Shown: positions 25,358 to 34,698 of the stretch, in pieces
How positions within the stretch are numbered: position 1 is the stretch's first letter
Layout: each line of letters opens with the position of its first letter
NCBI RefSeq assembly: GCF_030412015.1
Contig: NZ_JASNRD010000011.1
Span: forward strand, 1-49,859
From: Massilia sp. YIM B02763
GTDB lineage: Bacteria > Pseudomonadota > Gammaproteobacteria > Burkholderiales > Burkholderiaceae_D
Reading direction: 5' to 3'
DNA length: 49,859 nucleotides
The notes under the pieces: model-generated
The model's input: only the letters and a program-made list of their open reading frames with translations
What the model was told of the DNA's origin: nothing
Database searches by the model: none
Made by a program: the position numbers and the translations under genes

Positions 25358-25768
25358 TTACTGGGCTCGCTTCGGCTGTTGTTCCTGTTGTACCAGGTAG
25401 GCCTTGAAGCCGGAGTCGGTGTACGCCGTCAGCGGCAGCTCGTCCGACATCACGGCGGCGTCCAGCTCGGCCAGCTCGCCGACGTGCTGCTCGTGCTCGG
25501 CCTGGTAGACGCCCACGAGGCCGGCGACCATGGCCACCAGAGGCGCGACGACGGCCAGGCGGCCCAGCATCGGCATGGCGAACAGCGCGCGGACATCGAA
25601 CCCGCCGCGCCGCTCGTCGCGGCGCGCGGGCGCCTCGGCCTTCTTGCGCGCGAGCGCCTGCGCGCGCGCGGCGGCGAGGCGCTCGGTGGTCGAGGCCGGC
25701 AAGTTGTCGAGGTTCTCGTTCAAGGCATGGCGGATCTTGTACGCCAGGTCGATGTCGTCGCTGTTCAT
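25358..25768 (-). CDS. DUF3619 protein, candidate anti-sigma factor
   Basis: 136 residues: a cytosolic N-terminal part (DLAYKIRHALNENLDNLP, then an Ala/Arg-rich helix), one transmembrane segment (LGRLAVVAPLVAMVAGLVGV, near residues 72-91) and a periplasmic tail with LDAAVMSDELPLTAYTDSGFKAYL. Its start overlaps the sigma factor stop (ATGA). Single-span topology, small size and coupling to an ECF-like sigma gene fit an anti-sigma factor; that function is inferred from context, not from recognised motifs. Confidence 0.8.
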   Translation of the reverse strand: MNSDDIDLAYKIRHALNENLDNLPASTTERLAAARAQALARKKAEAPARRDERRGGFDVRALFAMPMLGRLAVVAPLVAMVAGLVGVYQAEHEQHVGELAELDAAVMSDELPLTAYTDSGFKAYLVQQEQQPKRAQ

Positions 25769-26334
25769 AATTTAATTCCCTTGGCCTCGAGGGCTGCTGC
25801 CAGAGTATGCGTAGCGCGAGAACAATGCGTTTTCACGCTGCCCTCGGAGCACCCCATTGCTTCGGCCGTCTCGGCCACATCCATATCCTGCCAGTAACGC
25901 ATGAGGAAGGCCTCGCGTTGACGTGCCGGGAGCTTTTGTATTTCATCGTCGATCAGGCGCAAGGTTTGCGCGCGTTCGACCTGATCGGCGCTCGACTCGG
26001 CGGCGGCCGTGCTTTCCTCGGCCTCGTAAGAGTTGAGTATATCAAAGTCCTCGTCGTCGTCTTCCCGCCTTCCCAGCCCGCCGAAGAGGCTGACCCAGGT
26101 GTTCCTGACCTTCTCGCGGCGGAAGTAGTCGAGGATCGTCGTCTGCAGGATGCGCTGGAACAGCGCGGGCAGTTCGGCTGGCGGCTTGTCGCCGTATTTC
26201 TCGGCCAGCTTGATCATGGCGTCCTGAACGATGTCGAGCGCTGCCTCGTCCTTGCGGACCGCGTACGCCGCCTGCTTGAAGGCGCGCCGCTCGACACTCT
26301 CGAGGAAGTCGTTTAGTTCTTTGTCAGTGGCCAT
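25765..26334 (-). CDS. ECF-like RNA polymerase sigma factor
   Basis: 189 residues from the ATG at 26334 (a GTG at 26352 would add six). Region 2 contains FKQAAYAVRKDEAALDIVQDAMIKLAEKY and LQTTILDYFRREKVRNTW; region 4 contains LPARQREAFLMRYWQDMDVAETAEAMGCSEGSVKTHCSRATHTLAAAL. Between them is an acidic linker (REDDDEDFDILNSYEAEE). It heads a four-gene operon (sigma, DUF3619, DUF3106, RDD) with overlapping or near-abutting genes. Its promoter targets are unknown. Confidence 0.92.
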   Translation of the reverse strand: MATDKELNDFLESVERRAFKQAAYAVRKDEAALDIVQDAMIKLAEKYGDKPPAELPALFQRILQTTILDYFRREKVRNTWVSLFGGLGRREDDDEDFDILNSYEAEESTAAAESSADQVERAQTLRLIDDEIQKLPARQREAFLMRYWQDMDVAETAEAMGCSEGSVKTHCSRATHTLAAALEAKGIKL

Positions 26335-26553
26335 GCGATATGTTGGAGCCACGGGTGCGTCGCCTGTGGCTTTTCGGAAAACTTTCGAATGCTAGCAAAA
26401 ATCGGGAAGGACCGCAGCCGTCATGGGCAGCCGCAGGATTATAGCTGGCGAACGTTTCCACATTGTTGCAGCCGTCGATGCACCAATAGTGTGCGAAACC
26501 CGCAGGGCCCCCGGCAGCTCTACAATGGTGCCATTCATTTCACGGGAGGCAGA

Positions 26554-27213
26554 ATGTTGCGTATTCTTGGCAAGGCCACGTCGATCAATGTCCGCAAGGT
26601 GCTCTGGACCTGCCGCGAGCTGGGCCTCGCCTTCGAACGCGATGACTGGGGCAGCGGCTTCCGGCCCCTGCAGGATCCGGCCTTCCTGGCGCTGAACCCG
26701 AATGCGATGGTGCCCGTACTCGTCGATAGCAACCCCGGCAATCCCGGCAACCCCGCCGAGCTGGCGCTGTGGGAATCGAACACGATCTGCCGCTACCTGG
26801 CCACGCGCTACGACACGGGCGAGCCGGACAGCCTGCTGCCGCGCGATCCGGCGGCGCGCGCCCGCGTCGAACAATGGATGGACTGGCAGGCGACCGAGCT
26901 GAACAACGCCTGGCGCTACGCCTTCATGGCCCTCGTGCGCGGCAGCGACGCCCATCGCGACACGGCCCAGGTCGCCGCCAGCTGCGCCGGCTGGAACCGC
27001 CACATGGGCATCCTCGCGCGCCAGCTCGACCATACGGGGGCCTTCGTCGCCGGGGCCAGCTTCTCGCTGGCCGACGTGGTGCTGGGCCTGTCGGCCAACC
27101 GCTGGCTGATGACGCCGATGAAACGGGAGGCTTATCCGGCCGTCGACGCCTGGCTGGCGCGGTTGGAAGAACGGCCCGGTTTTGGCGAATTCTGCCGCAA
27201 TGGGATCCCCTGA
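26554..27213 (+). CDS. Glutathione S-transferase family protein
   Basis: 219 residues. The thioredoxin-like domain starts RILGKATSINVRKVLWTCRELGL, with the ALNPNAMVPVL loop (cis-Pro) and WESNTICRYLA for glutathione binding; the C-terminal helical domain has SLADVVLGL. An unusual NPGNPGNPAE insertion in the N-terminal domain is encoded by short direct repeats. The ATG at 26554 is preceded by GGAGG and a TACAAT at 26521-26526 that may be the -10 box. The substrate is unknown. Confidence 0.92.
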   Translation: MLRILGKATSINVRKVLWTCRELGLAFERDDWGSGFRPLQDPAFLALNPNAMVPVLVDSNPGNPGNPAELALWESNTICRYLATRYDTGEPDSLLPRDPAARARVEQWMDWQATELNNAWRYAFMALVRGSDAHRDTAQVAASCAGWNRHMGILARQLDHTGAFVAGASFSLADVVLGLSANRWLMTPMKREAYPAVDAWLARLEERPGFGEFCRNGIP

Positions 27214-27246
27214 GCTGCCACGCCGCAATTTTATTGCTGTGCAGGG

Positions 27247-27300
27247 GCGTTGCACCAAATATGAAAATAATTTTTTGTCTTGACCAGAATGGTGCAACGC
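27247..27300. promoter_or_regulatory. Wide inverted repeat upstream of the ilv genes
   Basis: GCGTTGCACCA (27247-27257) and TGGTGCAACGC (27290-27300) are a perfect 11-bp inverted pair, 43 bp centre to centre, around a 32-base AT-rich core. It lies in the GST-ilvB interval, about 320 bases before ilvB. It could be an operator pair (the halves resemble NtrC half-sites) or a long hairpin. Confidence 0.5.
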
Positions 27301-27621
27301 AGTAAGGTATGGAACGCTTTGCAACCCGAAGCCCATGGTCATCCCCGACCGGCACACAAGGCCCGTCCCGGCGTGACAAGCTTTCACAATGTAGGCAGTT
27401 TGCTCCAACCCGTGCCACAAGCGCGAGGGATCCGCATTCCGCTGCAGGTACTCACGCCAAACGAGTTGCGTCCAGCGACGGTTCGTACGCCACCCTACGG
27501 GGGCCGAAGGATCGCCGTGACCGCAGAAAGAAGGGAAGCATGAGCACTGTTGCGTGACACGTATCTCGCCAGGAACGAGCATCCGATCAATCTCCCTATT
27601 GGGTCTTGAAAGGAACGTATC
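27301..27621 (+). other. Long leader/intergenic region before ilvB
   Basis: About 320 bases with no supported gene. It contains CCACCCTACGGGGG (near 27488), a degenerate relative of the family B repeat core, and the ribosome site AAAGGAA before ilvB. I find no branched-chain-rich leader peptide and no clear terminator/antiterminator pair. Confidence 0.5.
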
Positions 27622-29343
27622 ATGAACGACGCATCAGCTCCCATCACGGGCGCCGAGATACTGGTCCGTTGTCTGGCGGAAGAGGGCGTGAAACATGTCT
27701 TCGGCTACCCCGGCGGCGCCGTCCTTTATATCTACGACGCCATCTTCAAGCAGGACAAATTCCAGCACATCCTGGTACGCCACGAGCAGGCAGCCGTGCA
27801 CGCGGCCGACGCGTATTCGCGCAGCTCGAACGAAGTGGGCGTGGCCCTCGTCACGTCCGGCCCGGGCGTGACCAATGCCGTTACCGGCCTGTCCACCGCC
27901 TACATGGATTCGATCCCGATGGTGGTCATTTCCGGCCAGGTGCCGACGCATGCGATCGGCCAGGACGCCTTCCAGGAATGCGACACGGTCGGCATCACCC
28001 GCCCGGTGGTCAAGCACAACTTCCTCGTCAAGGACGTGCGCGACCTGGCCGAGACCGTCAAGAAGGCCTTCTATATCGCCCGCACCGGCCGTCCCGGCCC
28101 CGTGCTGGTCGACATCCCGAAGGATGTCAGCATGCAGAAGGCGAATTATGCGTATCCGAAGGAAATCGAGATGCGCTCCTACCGCCCCGTCGACAAGGGC
28201 CATGCGGGCCAGATCCGCAAGGCCGTGCAATTGCTGCTGTCGGCCGAGCGTCCCATGATCTACACGGGCGGCGGCGTGATCCTGGCCAATGCCTCGGACG
28301 AACTGAACCGCCTGGTCGACAAGCTCGGCTTCCCCGTCACCAACACGCTGATGGGCCTGGGCGCCTACCGCGCCTCGAGCGGCCACTTCGTCGGCATGCC
28401 GGGCATGCACGGCACCTATGAAGCGAACATGGCGATGCAGCACTGCGACGTCCTGATCGCCATCGGCGCCCGCTTCGACGACCGCGTGATCGGCAACCCG
28501 AAGCACTTCGCCAGCAATCCGCGCAAGATCATCCACATCGATATCGACCCCTCGTCGATTTCCAAGCGCGTCAAGGTCGACATCCCGATCGTCGGCAACG
28601 TCAAGGACGTGCTGGTCGAACTGCTGTCGCAGCTAGACGCCAGCGAGGCGCGCCCGAACCCGGCCGTGCAGGACTGGTGGCGCCAGATCGGCGACTGGCG
28701 CGGCCGCGAATGCCTGAAGTACCCGACGTCCGACGAGGTCATCAAGCCGCAGTCCGTCATCGAGACGCTGTGGCAGGTGACGGGCGGCGACGCCTTCGTC
28801 ACCTCGGACGTGGGCCAGCACCAGATGTGGGCGGCCCAGTACTACCCGTTCAACAAGCCGCGCCGCTGGATCAATTCGGGCGGCCTGGGCACGATGGGCG
28901 TGGGCCTGCCGTACGCGATGGGCGTGCAGATGGCTAACCCCGGCGCGACCGTCGCCTGCGTGACGGGCGAGGGCTCGATCCAGATGAACATCCAGGAACT
29001 CGCCACCTGCAAGCAGTACCACCTGACGCCGAAGATCATCCTGCTGAACAACCGCTTCCTGGGCATGGTGCGCCAGTGGCAGGAGCTCGACTACAACTCG
29101 CGCTATTCCGAGTCCTACATGGATTCGCTGCCGGACTTCGAGAAGCTCGCCGAGGCCTACGGCCACGTCGGTATGCGCATCGAGAAGCCGGGCGACGTGG
29201 AGGGATCGCTGCGCGAAGCCTTCGCGATGAAGGACCGCCTCGTCTTCATGAACTTCATCACGGACCGCAGCGAGAACGTCTGGCCGATGGTCAAGACCGG
29301 CAAGGGTCTCAGCGAAATGCTGCTCGGCGCGGAGGACCTGTAA
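27622..29343 (+). CDS. ilvB: Acetolactate synthase large (catalytic) subunit
   Basis: 573 residues, the normal length. It condenses two pyruvates, or pyruvate and 2-oxobutyrate, in valine/leucine/isoleucine synthesis using TPP, FAD and Mg2+. The catalytic Glu55 is in VRHEQAAVHAADAY; the TPP/Mg motif begins GEGSIQMN at about residue 449 and ends at LLNN. The FAD domain contains GARFDDRVIG. The gene overlaps the regulatory subunit gene by one base (TAATG). Also called ilvI in other species. Confidence 0.96.
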   Translation: MNDASAPITGAEILVRCLAEEGVKHVFGYPGGAVLYIYDAIFKQDKFQHILVRHEQAAVHAADAYSRSSNEVGVALVTSGPGVTNAVTGLSTAYMDSIPMVVISGQVPTHAIGQDAFQECDTVGITRPVVKHNFLVKDVRDLAETVKKAFYIARTGRPGPVLVDIPKDVSMQKANYAYPKEIEMRSYRPVDKGHAGQIRKAVQLLLSAERPMIYTGGGVILANASDELNRLVDKLGFPVTNTLMGLGAYRASSGHFVGMPGMHGTYEANMAMQHCDVLIAIGARFDDRVIGNPKHFASNPRKIIHIDIDPSSISKRVKVDIPIVGNVKDVLVELLSQLDASEARPNPAVQDWWRQIGDWRGRECLKYPTSDEVIKPQSVIETLWQVTGGDAFVTSDVGQHQMWAAQYYPFNKPRRWINSGGLGTMGVGLPYAMGVQMANPGATVACVTGEGSIQMNIQELATCKQYHLTPKIILLNNRFLGMVRQWQELDYNSRYSESYMDSLPDFEKLAEAYGHVGMRIEKPGDVEGSLREAFAMKDRLVFMNFITDRSENVWPMVKTGKGLSEMLLGAEDL

Positions 29344-29834
29344 TGCGACACATCATCTCCGTCCTGCTGGAAAACGAAGCCGGCGCCCTGTCGCGCGTGG
29401 TCGGCCTGTTCTCGGCCCGCGGCTACAACATCGAGACGCTGACCGTGGCGCCGACCGAAGACGCGACGCTGTCGCGCATGACGATCGTCACGAGCGGCTC
29501 GGACGACATCATCGAGCAGATCACCAAGCACCTGAACCGCCTGATCGAGGTGGTGAAGGTGGTCGACCTGACCGAAGGCCAGCACATCGAGCGCGAGCTC
29601 ATGCTGATCAAGGTGAGGGCGGTCGGCAAGGAGCGCGAGGAAATGAAGCGCACCGCCGACATCTTCCGCGGCCGCATCATCGACGTGACCGAAAAGACCT
29701 ACACGATCGAGCTGACCGGTGCGAAATCGAAGCTGGACGCCTTCATCGACGCCATCGACCGCGCCTCGATCCTCGAGACCGTGCGCACGGGCGGCTCCGG
29801 CATCGGCCGCGGCGAACGCATCCTCAAGGTGTGA
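29343..29834 (+). CDS. ilvN: Acetolactate synthase small (regulatory) subunit
   Basis: 163 residues with an N-terminal ACT domain (HIISVLLENEAGALSRVVGLF, NIETLTVAPTED) that binds valine for feedback inhibition, followed by the C-terminal domain of IlvN/IlvH (KVRAVGKEREEMKRTADIFRG). The start at 29343 overlaps the ilvB stop. It activates the large subunit. Also called ilvH. Confidence 0.95.
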   Translation: MRHIISVLLENEAGALSRVVGLFSARGYNIETLTVAPTEDATLSRMTIVTSGSDDIIEQITKHLNRLIEVVKVVDLTEGQHIERELMLIKVRAVGKEREEMKRTADIFRGRIIDVTEKTYTIELTGAKSKLDAFIDAIDRASILETVRTGGSGIGRGERILKV

Positions 29835-29847
29835 ACATCGATACAGA

Positions 29848-29880
29848 CCGTAGGGTGGACGGCTCTGCCGTCCACGCGTA
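29848..29880. repeat. Family B palindromic repeat between ilvN and ilvC
   Basis: CCGTAGGGTGGACGGCTCTG followed by CCGTCCACGCGTA; the GTGGACGG/CCGTCCAC arms form a hairpin around CTCTG. It is a single unit of the family. Confidence 0.78.
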
Positions 29881-29912
29881 ACGCCGGCATCCCGGCGCCC
29901 GCACCGACATAA

Positions 29913-30959
<1,047 letters not shown>

Positions 30960-30980
30960 ATAGCCTAGTTTGCTGATAGA

Positions 30981-31015
30981 CCGTCGTCCCTGCCTGCGCA
31001 GGGACGACGGTTTTT
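30981..31015 (+). terminator. Terminator formed by a family A repeat unit
   Basis: CCGTCGTCCCTGC (30981-30993) and GCAGGGACGACGG (30998-31010) form a perfect 13-bp stem with a CTGC loop, followed by TTTTT. A single family A unit thus serves as the ilvC terminator. Confidence 0.88.
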
Positions 31016-31146
31016 GGCGTTGCCGAAATGCAGCCAATTGCAACCGTTTGCAACTCTTCATTACAGACCCCCGTCCGCATGCCAAAACCGGTTATCGTTC
31101 TCCTGCCGCGGCCCTTGCCGCAGAAACACAATAAGGAGAGAACACG

Positions 31147-31947
31147 ATGCCCTTCAAGAAACTGATCCTGCTGTCCGCCCTGGGGCTGGCCCTGAACGCG
31201 CATGCCCAGAGCACCGCCGCGCCTGCGTCCGCGCCCGCATCCGCGCTCCGTCCCGCGCTGACCGCCGGCACCCTGGTCGTGGTGCCGGCCTTCGGCGAGG
31301 TCCGGCACGCCAACGACGAGGCGACCGTCACGTTCGCCGTCGAGGAGCAGGACAAGGACCGCGCCGCCGCCACTGCGCGGGTCAACCAGAAGATGAAGCA
31401 GGGCACCGACATCGTGAAAAGCGGCGACCCGCAGGCGCAACTGAAGACCGTCGGCTACTACACCTATCCGGTCTACCCGGAAGTGCCGGACGGCCCGCGT
31501 CCGCTGGCAAACCAGGCCGCGCGCCGCGTGCCGATCGGCTGGCGCGTCGGCCAGTACCTGGAAGTCACGACGCGCAACCTGCAGAACCTGCCGAAGGTCG
31601 CGGCGGCGGCCCAGAAGGTGCTGAACCTGAACGGGGTCGACTACCACCTGAGCAAGGAACTGCAGAAGCGCCTGGACGACGAGCGCATCGCCGCCACCTA
31701 CGCCAACCTGAACGAGCGCATCGCCTCGATCGCGAAAGCGATGGGCCGCGGCGTGAACGATGCCGTGATCGACACGGTCGACTTCGAAGGCAGCGGCAAC
31801 TACGCCGGCGAAGCGGCGCCGCAGGCAGCCCCGGCGATGATGATGCGCGCCGCGCGCGCCGACGCCGGCGCCATGCCGGAGCCGAGCTTCGAGCCGGGCG
31901 AGACGACGCTGTCGATGCGCCTGGTCGGCAAGGTCCGGTTCCGCTAG
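31147..31947 (+). CDS. SIMPL (DUF541) domain periplasmic protein
   Basis: 266 residues with a signal peptide (FKKLILLSALGLALNAHAQS, cleavage after AHA) and an Ala/Pro-rich spacer, then the SIMPL domain: VVVPAFGEVRHANDEATVTFAVEE, the VNQKMKQGTDIVKS segment and a closing hydrophobic strand. SIMPL proteins are periplasmic or surface proteins of unclear function, some linked to oxidative stress. The usual G-x-G-x-V motif (GeGev) reads FGEVRHAND here. A good AAGGAG ribosome site precedes it. Confidence 0.83.
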   Translation: MPFKKLILLSALGLALNAHAQSTAAPASAPASALRPALTAGTLVVVPAFGEVRHANDEATVTFAVEEQDKDRAAATARVNQKMKQGTDIVKSGDPQAQLKTVGYYTYPVYPEVPDGPRPLANQAARRVPIGWRVGQYLEVTTRNLQNLPKVAAAAQKVLNLNGVDYHLSKELQKRLDDERIAATYANLNERIASIAKAMGRGVNDAVIDTVDFEGSGNYAGEAAPQAAPAMMMRAARADAGAMPEPSFEPGETTLSMRLVGKVRFR

Positions 31948-31980
31948 GCGTGACGGTTCGCTAACACAGGGGCGGGCCAC

Positions 31981-31986
31981 TATAAT
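31981..31986 (+). promoter_or_regulatory. -10 box of the pssA promoter
   Basis: A perfect TATAAT. The best -35 candidate is TTCGCT at 31957-31962 with 18-bp spacing, which is weak. Confidence 0.5.
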
Positions 31987-32039
31987 GGCGTGGTCCGCGC
32001 CCCTGGCGCATTGTTACCTCAGTGCAAAGAACAACAACC

Positions 32040-32900
32040 ATGCCCACGCTTCCCCGTCGCAGAAAGCCCGGTGCCGTCAAGGCGCCCCGATTCGCCCGCT
32101 TCGCCCGCACGCGCAAGACCGACGTGGTGTCGGCCCGCCCGCGCCGGGGCATCTACCTGCTCCCGAACGCCTTCACGACGGCCGCGCTGTTCGGCGGCTT
32201 CTACGCCATCGTGATGGCGATGAACCAGCGCTTCGACCATGCCTGCTGGGCCGTGTTCATCGCCATGGTGCTCGACAGCCTGGACGGCCGCGTGGCGCGC
32301 CTGACGAATACCCAGTCCGAGTTCGGCGCCCAGTACGATAGCCTGTCCGACATGGTGTCCTTCGGCGCCGCGCCGGCGCTCGTCATCTACGAATGGTCGC
32401 TGCGCGGCCTGGGCAAGCTGGGCTGGATCGCCGCCTTCGTCTACTGCGCCGGCGCCGCCCTGCGCCTGGCCCGCTTCAACACGAACATCGAAGTCGTCGA
32501 CAAGCGCTACTTCCAGGGCTTGCCGAGCCCGGCCGCGGCGGCGCTCGTGGTCGGCTTCGTGATGATGATGACGGACCCGGACATCAACGTCAGCGCGCGC
32601 AGCGTCGACTGGATCTCGTGGTGCATCGCGCTGTTCGCCGGCATCACCATGGTGACCAACGTGCCGTTCTACAGCTTCAAGGACGTCAATTTCCGCAAGT
32701 CGGTGCCGTTCATCGTCGTGTTCCTGATCGCGCTCCTGCTGGCGCTGCTGGCGATCGACCCGCCCAAGGTGCTGTGGCCGCTGTTCGTGCTGTACGGCCT
32801 GTCGGGCTACGGCGTATTCCTGTGGCGCCTGGCCAAGGGCAAGCCGGTCAGCATCATCCAGACCGACGAGGAGACGCTCGACCCGAGCGAGCGGCGCTGA
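32040..32900 (+). CDS. pssA: CDP-diacylglycerol--serine O-phosphatidyltransferase
   Basis: 286 residues. A basic N-terminus is followed by a transmembrane segment (YLLPNAFTTAALFGGFYAIV) and the complete CDP-alcohol phosphotransferase signature D-x2-DG-x2-AR-x8-G-x3-D-x3-D beginning at D79/D82 (DSLDGRVAR...FGAQYDSLSD). About six further membrane helices follow. It makes phosphatidylserine, the precursor of phosphatidylethanolamine. The ATG at 32040 is preferred over a GTG at 32022; neither has a strong ribosome site. Confidence 0.92.
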   Translation: MPTLPRRRKPGAVKAPRFARFARTRKTDVVSARPRRGIYLLPNAFTTAALFGGFYAIVMAMNQRFDHACWAVFIAMVLDSLDGRVARLTNTQSEFGAQYDSLSDMVSFGAAPALVIYEWSLRGLGKLGWIAAFVYCAGAALRLARFNTNIEVVDKRYFQGLPSPAAAALVVGFVMMMTDPDINVSARSVDWISWCIALFAGITMVTNVPFYSFKDVNFRKSVPFIVVFLIALLLALLAIDPPKVLWPLFVLYGLSGYGVFLWRLAKGKPVSIIQTDEETLDPSERR

Positions 32901-32931
32901 TGCTGTAGTGCGTGGGCGACGCCTGTCGTCC

Positions 32932-33702
32932 TCAGCGCGATACGCCGAGCCAGATCGAAATCCAGAGCTTGTTCACGCTGGGATCAGCCTGTCGATCGCT
33001 CTTGCTCAGAAAGTCCTTTCCGACCAGCAAGCCCGCGCTGAAGTCGGTGTTGGTGCGGCTGCTCAGGGTAATGCCGGTGGCCAGCGAAAACGCAGCCTTC
33101 GTCTCAGTATTGCGCGTAGTCTGATCGGTCACGGGGACGAGTGCCAGTCCCGCCGACACGACCGGCATGAACTCTACGCCAAACCCCTGCAGCCGGTACC
33201 AGCGCACGCCGATGTAGGGGGCGATGGTGGTCGAGCTGGAAATCTTCTTGTCGTCCCCCATGCGAAACTTGAACGGTACGATCAGGGCGCCAAACGCCAC
33301 GCCGGTGTCCTTCAGGGCCAGCGTGTCGAAGTCCGCGTTCTTTATTTCATAGGCGGCGTTCTCGGTGACATGCTTGTCTAGGGCGGCGCATGCCTCGAAA
33401 GCCGACCCCGGCGCCTTGGCCGACACAAAGCGCACGATGGTTTTTTCGGACGTCCTGGCGATGACGGACAGGACCGAGTTCTTACCCGCGCAGTGCGGCG
33501 TGGTATCCGTGTTTCCTTTAAGCGTGAAACCACCGGCATCGGTGCCAAGCCGCTTGTGCGGTCCGATCAGTTCTCCTTTGTTGGTCGGGTAATCGTCCGC
33601 TGCAAGCGCCGGCGGCGACAGGGGAAGCAGCAGGGCCAGCATCAGGAGCAGCATCAGGAGCAGGAACGGTTGGGGCGGCAAGGCATGACGCATGCGTTTC
33701 AT
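32932..33702 (-). CDS. Hypothetical exported protein, possible outer-membrane beta-barrel
   Basis: No family recognised. The ATG at 33702, preceded by GGAGA, begins a strongly hydrophobic signal peptide rich in Leu/Met and ending LSPPALAADD, giving 256 residues. The mature protein has beta-rich segments with alternating patterns in its second half (VRWYRLQGFGVEFMPVVSAG, FSLATGITLSSRTN, FSAGLLVGKDF) and ends in NKLWISIWLGVSR, which is compatible with membrane strands. Two cysteines may pair. Base composition is less GC-rich than the neighbours, suggesting acquisition. It is convergent with pssA. Confidence 0.65.
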   Translation of the reverse strand: MKRMRHALPPQPFLLLMLLLMLALLLPLSPPALAADDYPTNKGELIGPHKRLGTDAGGFTLKGNTDTTPHCAGKNSVLSVIARTSEKTIVRFVSAKAPGSAFEACAALDKHVTENAAYEIKNADFDTLALKDTGVAFGALIVPFKFRMGDDKKISSSTTIAPYIGVRWYRLQGFGVEFMPVVSAGLALVPVTDQTTRNTETKAAFSLATGITLSSRTNTDFSAGLLVGKDFLSKSDRQADPSVNKLWISIWLGVSR

Positions 33703-33879
33703 CAGGTTCTCCGGGCTGTTCGGCAGGTGACCGGAATCCATGCTACAAAAGCGAGGCTCTCGTGGCTTGAGGCCGGTCGCGGCGCGCAACCGAACCATAG
33801 CGCGCGGCAGTGGTCTTGGGCGGGCGCTGTACCTGGGCGATCCGTTCCCGCATGCCTTTCATGCCTCCTATTCCGCCGT

Positions 33880-34134
33880 CCGCCGCCGGCGCTGCCGGTC
33901 GCCGCGAAGCACGACGATACCGGCGACCCGGCGCGCAACACCGGCCACCCGGCGGCGGCCTTGCGCCAGGCCGGCGTGCCGGTGCGGGAAGTTCATGATG
34001 GCGGCGTCGACCACGCGACGCTGGTCGCATCGTTGTCGGCGACGCTCAAGCGGCTGGCACCGACGCTCGATGCGCTCGATGCGTCCGTGCGCGGCACGGA
34101 GCAGCAGGCGGATGGCGCAAGGCAGGCGCCGTAA
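33880..34134 (+). pseudogene. Remnant of an alpha/beta-hydrolase gene (C-terminal fragment)
   Basis: In this frame the translation contains AAKHDDTGDPARNTGHPAAALR, then VPVREVHDGGVDHATLVASL, resembling the C-terminal end of alpha/beta hydrolases, where an Asp after a beta-strand and a final catalytic His in a GvdHa-type motif occur. No start codon with a ribosome site, no nucleophile elbow and no upstream hydrolase part is found. The rest of 33703-34149 shows no other gene. Confidence 0.45.
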
Positions 34135-34149
34135 GCCGCGTCAGTGCCC

Positions 34150-34671
34150 TCAGCGAAACCTGAACCGGTCGTCGTACATCGGATCCGGCCCGTTGAGCAT
34201 CTGCCGCACGACGCCCTGCCGGTCGAAGTGCACGTGCATCAGCGAATTCCAGACGCCCGCTTCCTTGTAGCGGTAGGACCAGACTTCGTAGTCCTTGTAG
34301 GCCACGTGCGAGGTCTCGGCCGGGTGGCCGAAGTGGCGCAGGATGTCGTCCCTGGTCCACTGGTCTATTTTCACCTTGGCGAAGTTTTCGCTGGTGAGCA
34401 CCTGTTCGTAGGAGACGAGGCGGCCGTCCGGGCCGATGCGGGCCATGTGCTGGAACTGGCCCATCGGCTGGCCGCGGTATTCGAGGATGCGGCCGCCGTC
34501 CGGCTCGGGATAGACGGCGGCCGGCTGGCCCAGCGCCTCGGTGACCGCCGCCAGCGGGGCGCCGGCCGGCGGCGGCTGGCGGAATACCGAGCAGGCGGAC
34601 AGGGACAGCGCCGCGAACAAGGATAGGGCGGCACAGGCCGCGAACGTCGTTCTCTTGAGTGGGTGGGTCAT
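34150..34671 (-). CDS. BamE/SmpA-like lipoprotein, copy 1
   Basis: 173 residues with a lipoprotein signal (LSLFAALSLSAC, acylated Cys near residue 27). The mature part has two tandem halves, each like a SmpA/OmlA (BamE) repeat: AVTEALGQPAAVYPEPDGGRIL and DDILRHFGHPAETSHVAYKDYEVWSYRYK. It is about 50 % or more identical to the next gene over its length. It is likely an outer-membrane lipoprotein; its role is unknown. Confidence 0.83.
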   Translation of the reverse strand: MTHPLKRTTFAACAALSLFAALSLSACSVFRQPPPAGAPLAAVTEALGQPAAVYPEPDGGRILEYRGQPMGQFQHMARIGPDGRLVSYEQVLTSENFAKVKIDQWTRDDILRHFGHPAETSHVAYKDYEVWSYRYKEAGVWNSLMHVHFDRQGVVRQMLNGPDPMYDDRFRFR

Positions 34672-34698
34672 GAAATCTCCGTGCGCGGCCGGGTTGTG

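Noticed and set aside
27310..27323. Possible sigma-54 promoter TGGAACGCTTTGCA upstream of ilvB
   Set aside because: The GG and GC elements are eight bases apart instead of ten, so the spacing is wrong for sigma-54.
27540..27557. Five-codon reading frame M-S-T-V-A before ilvB as a possible leader peptide
   Set aside because: It is too short, has only one branched-chain codon, and no terminator/antiterminator hairpins follow.
33493..33879. Upstream continuation of the hydrolase-remnant frame
   Set aside because: The frame stays open, but the sequence overlaps the opposite gene and shows no hydrolase similarity, nucleophile elbow or start site.
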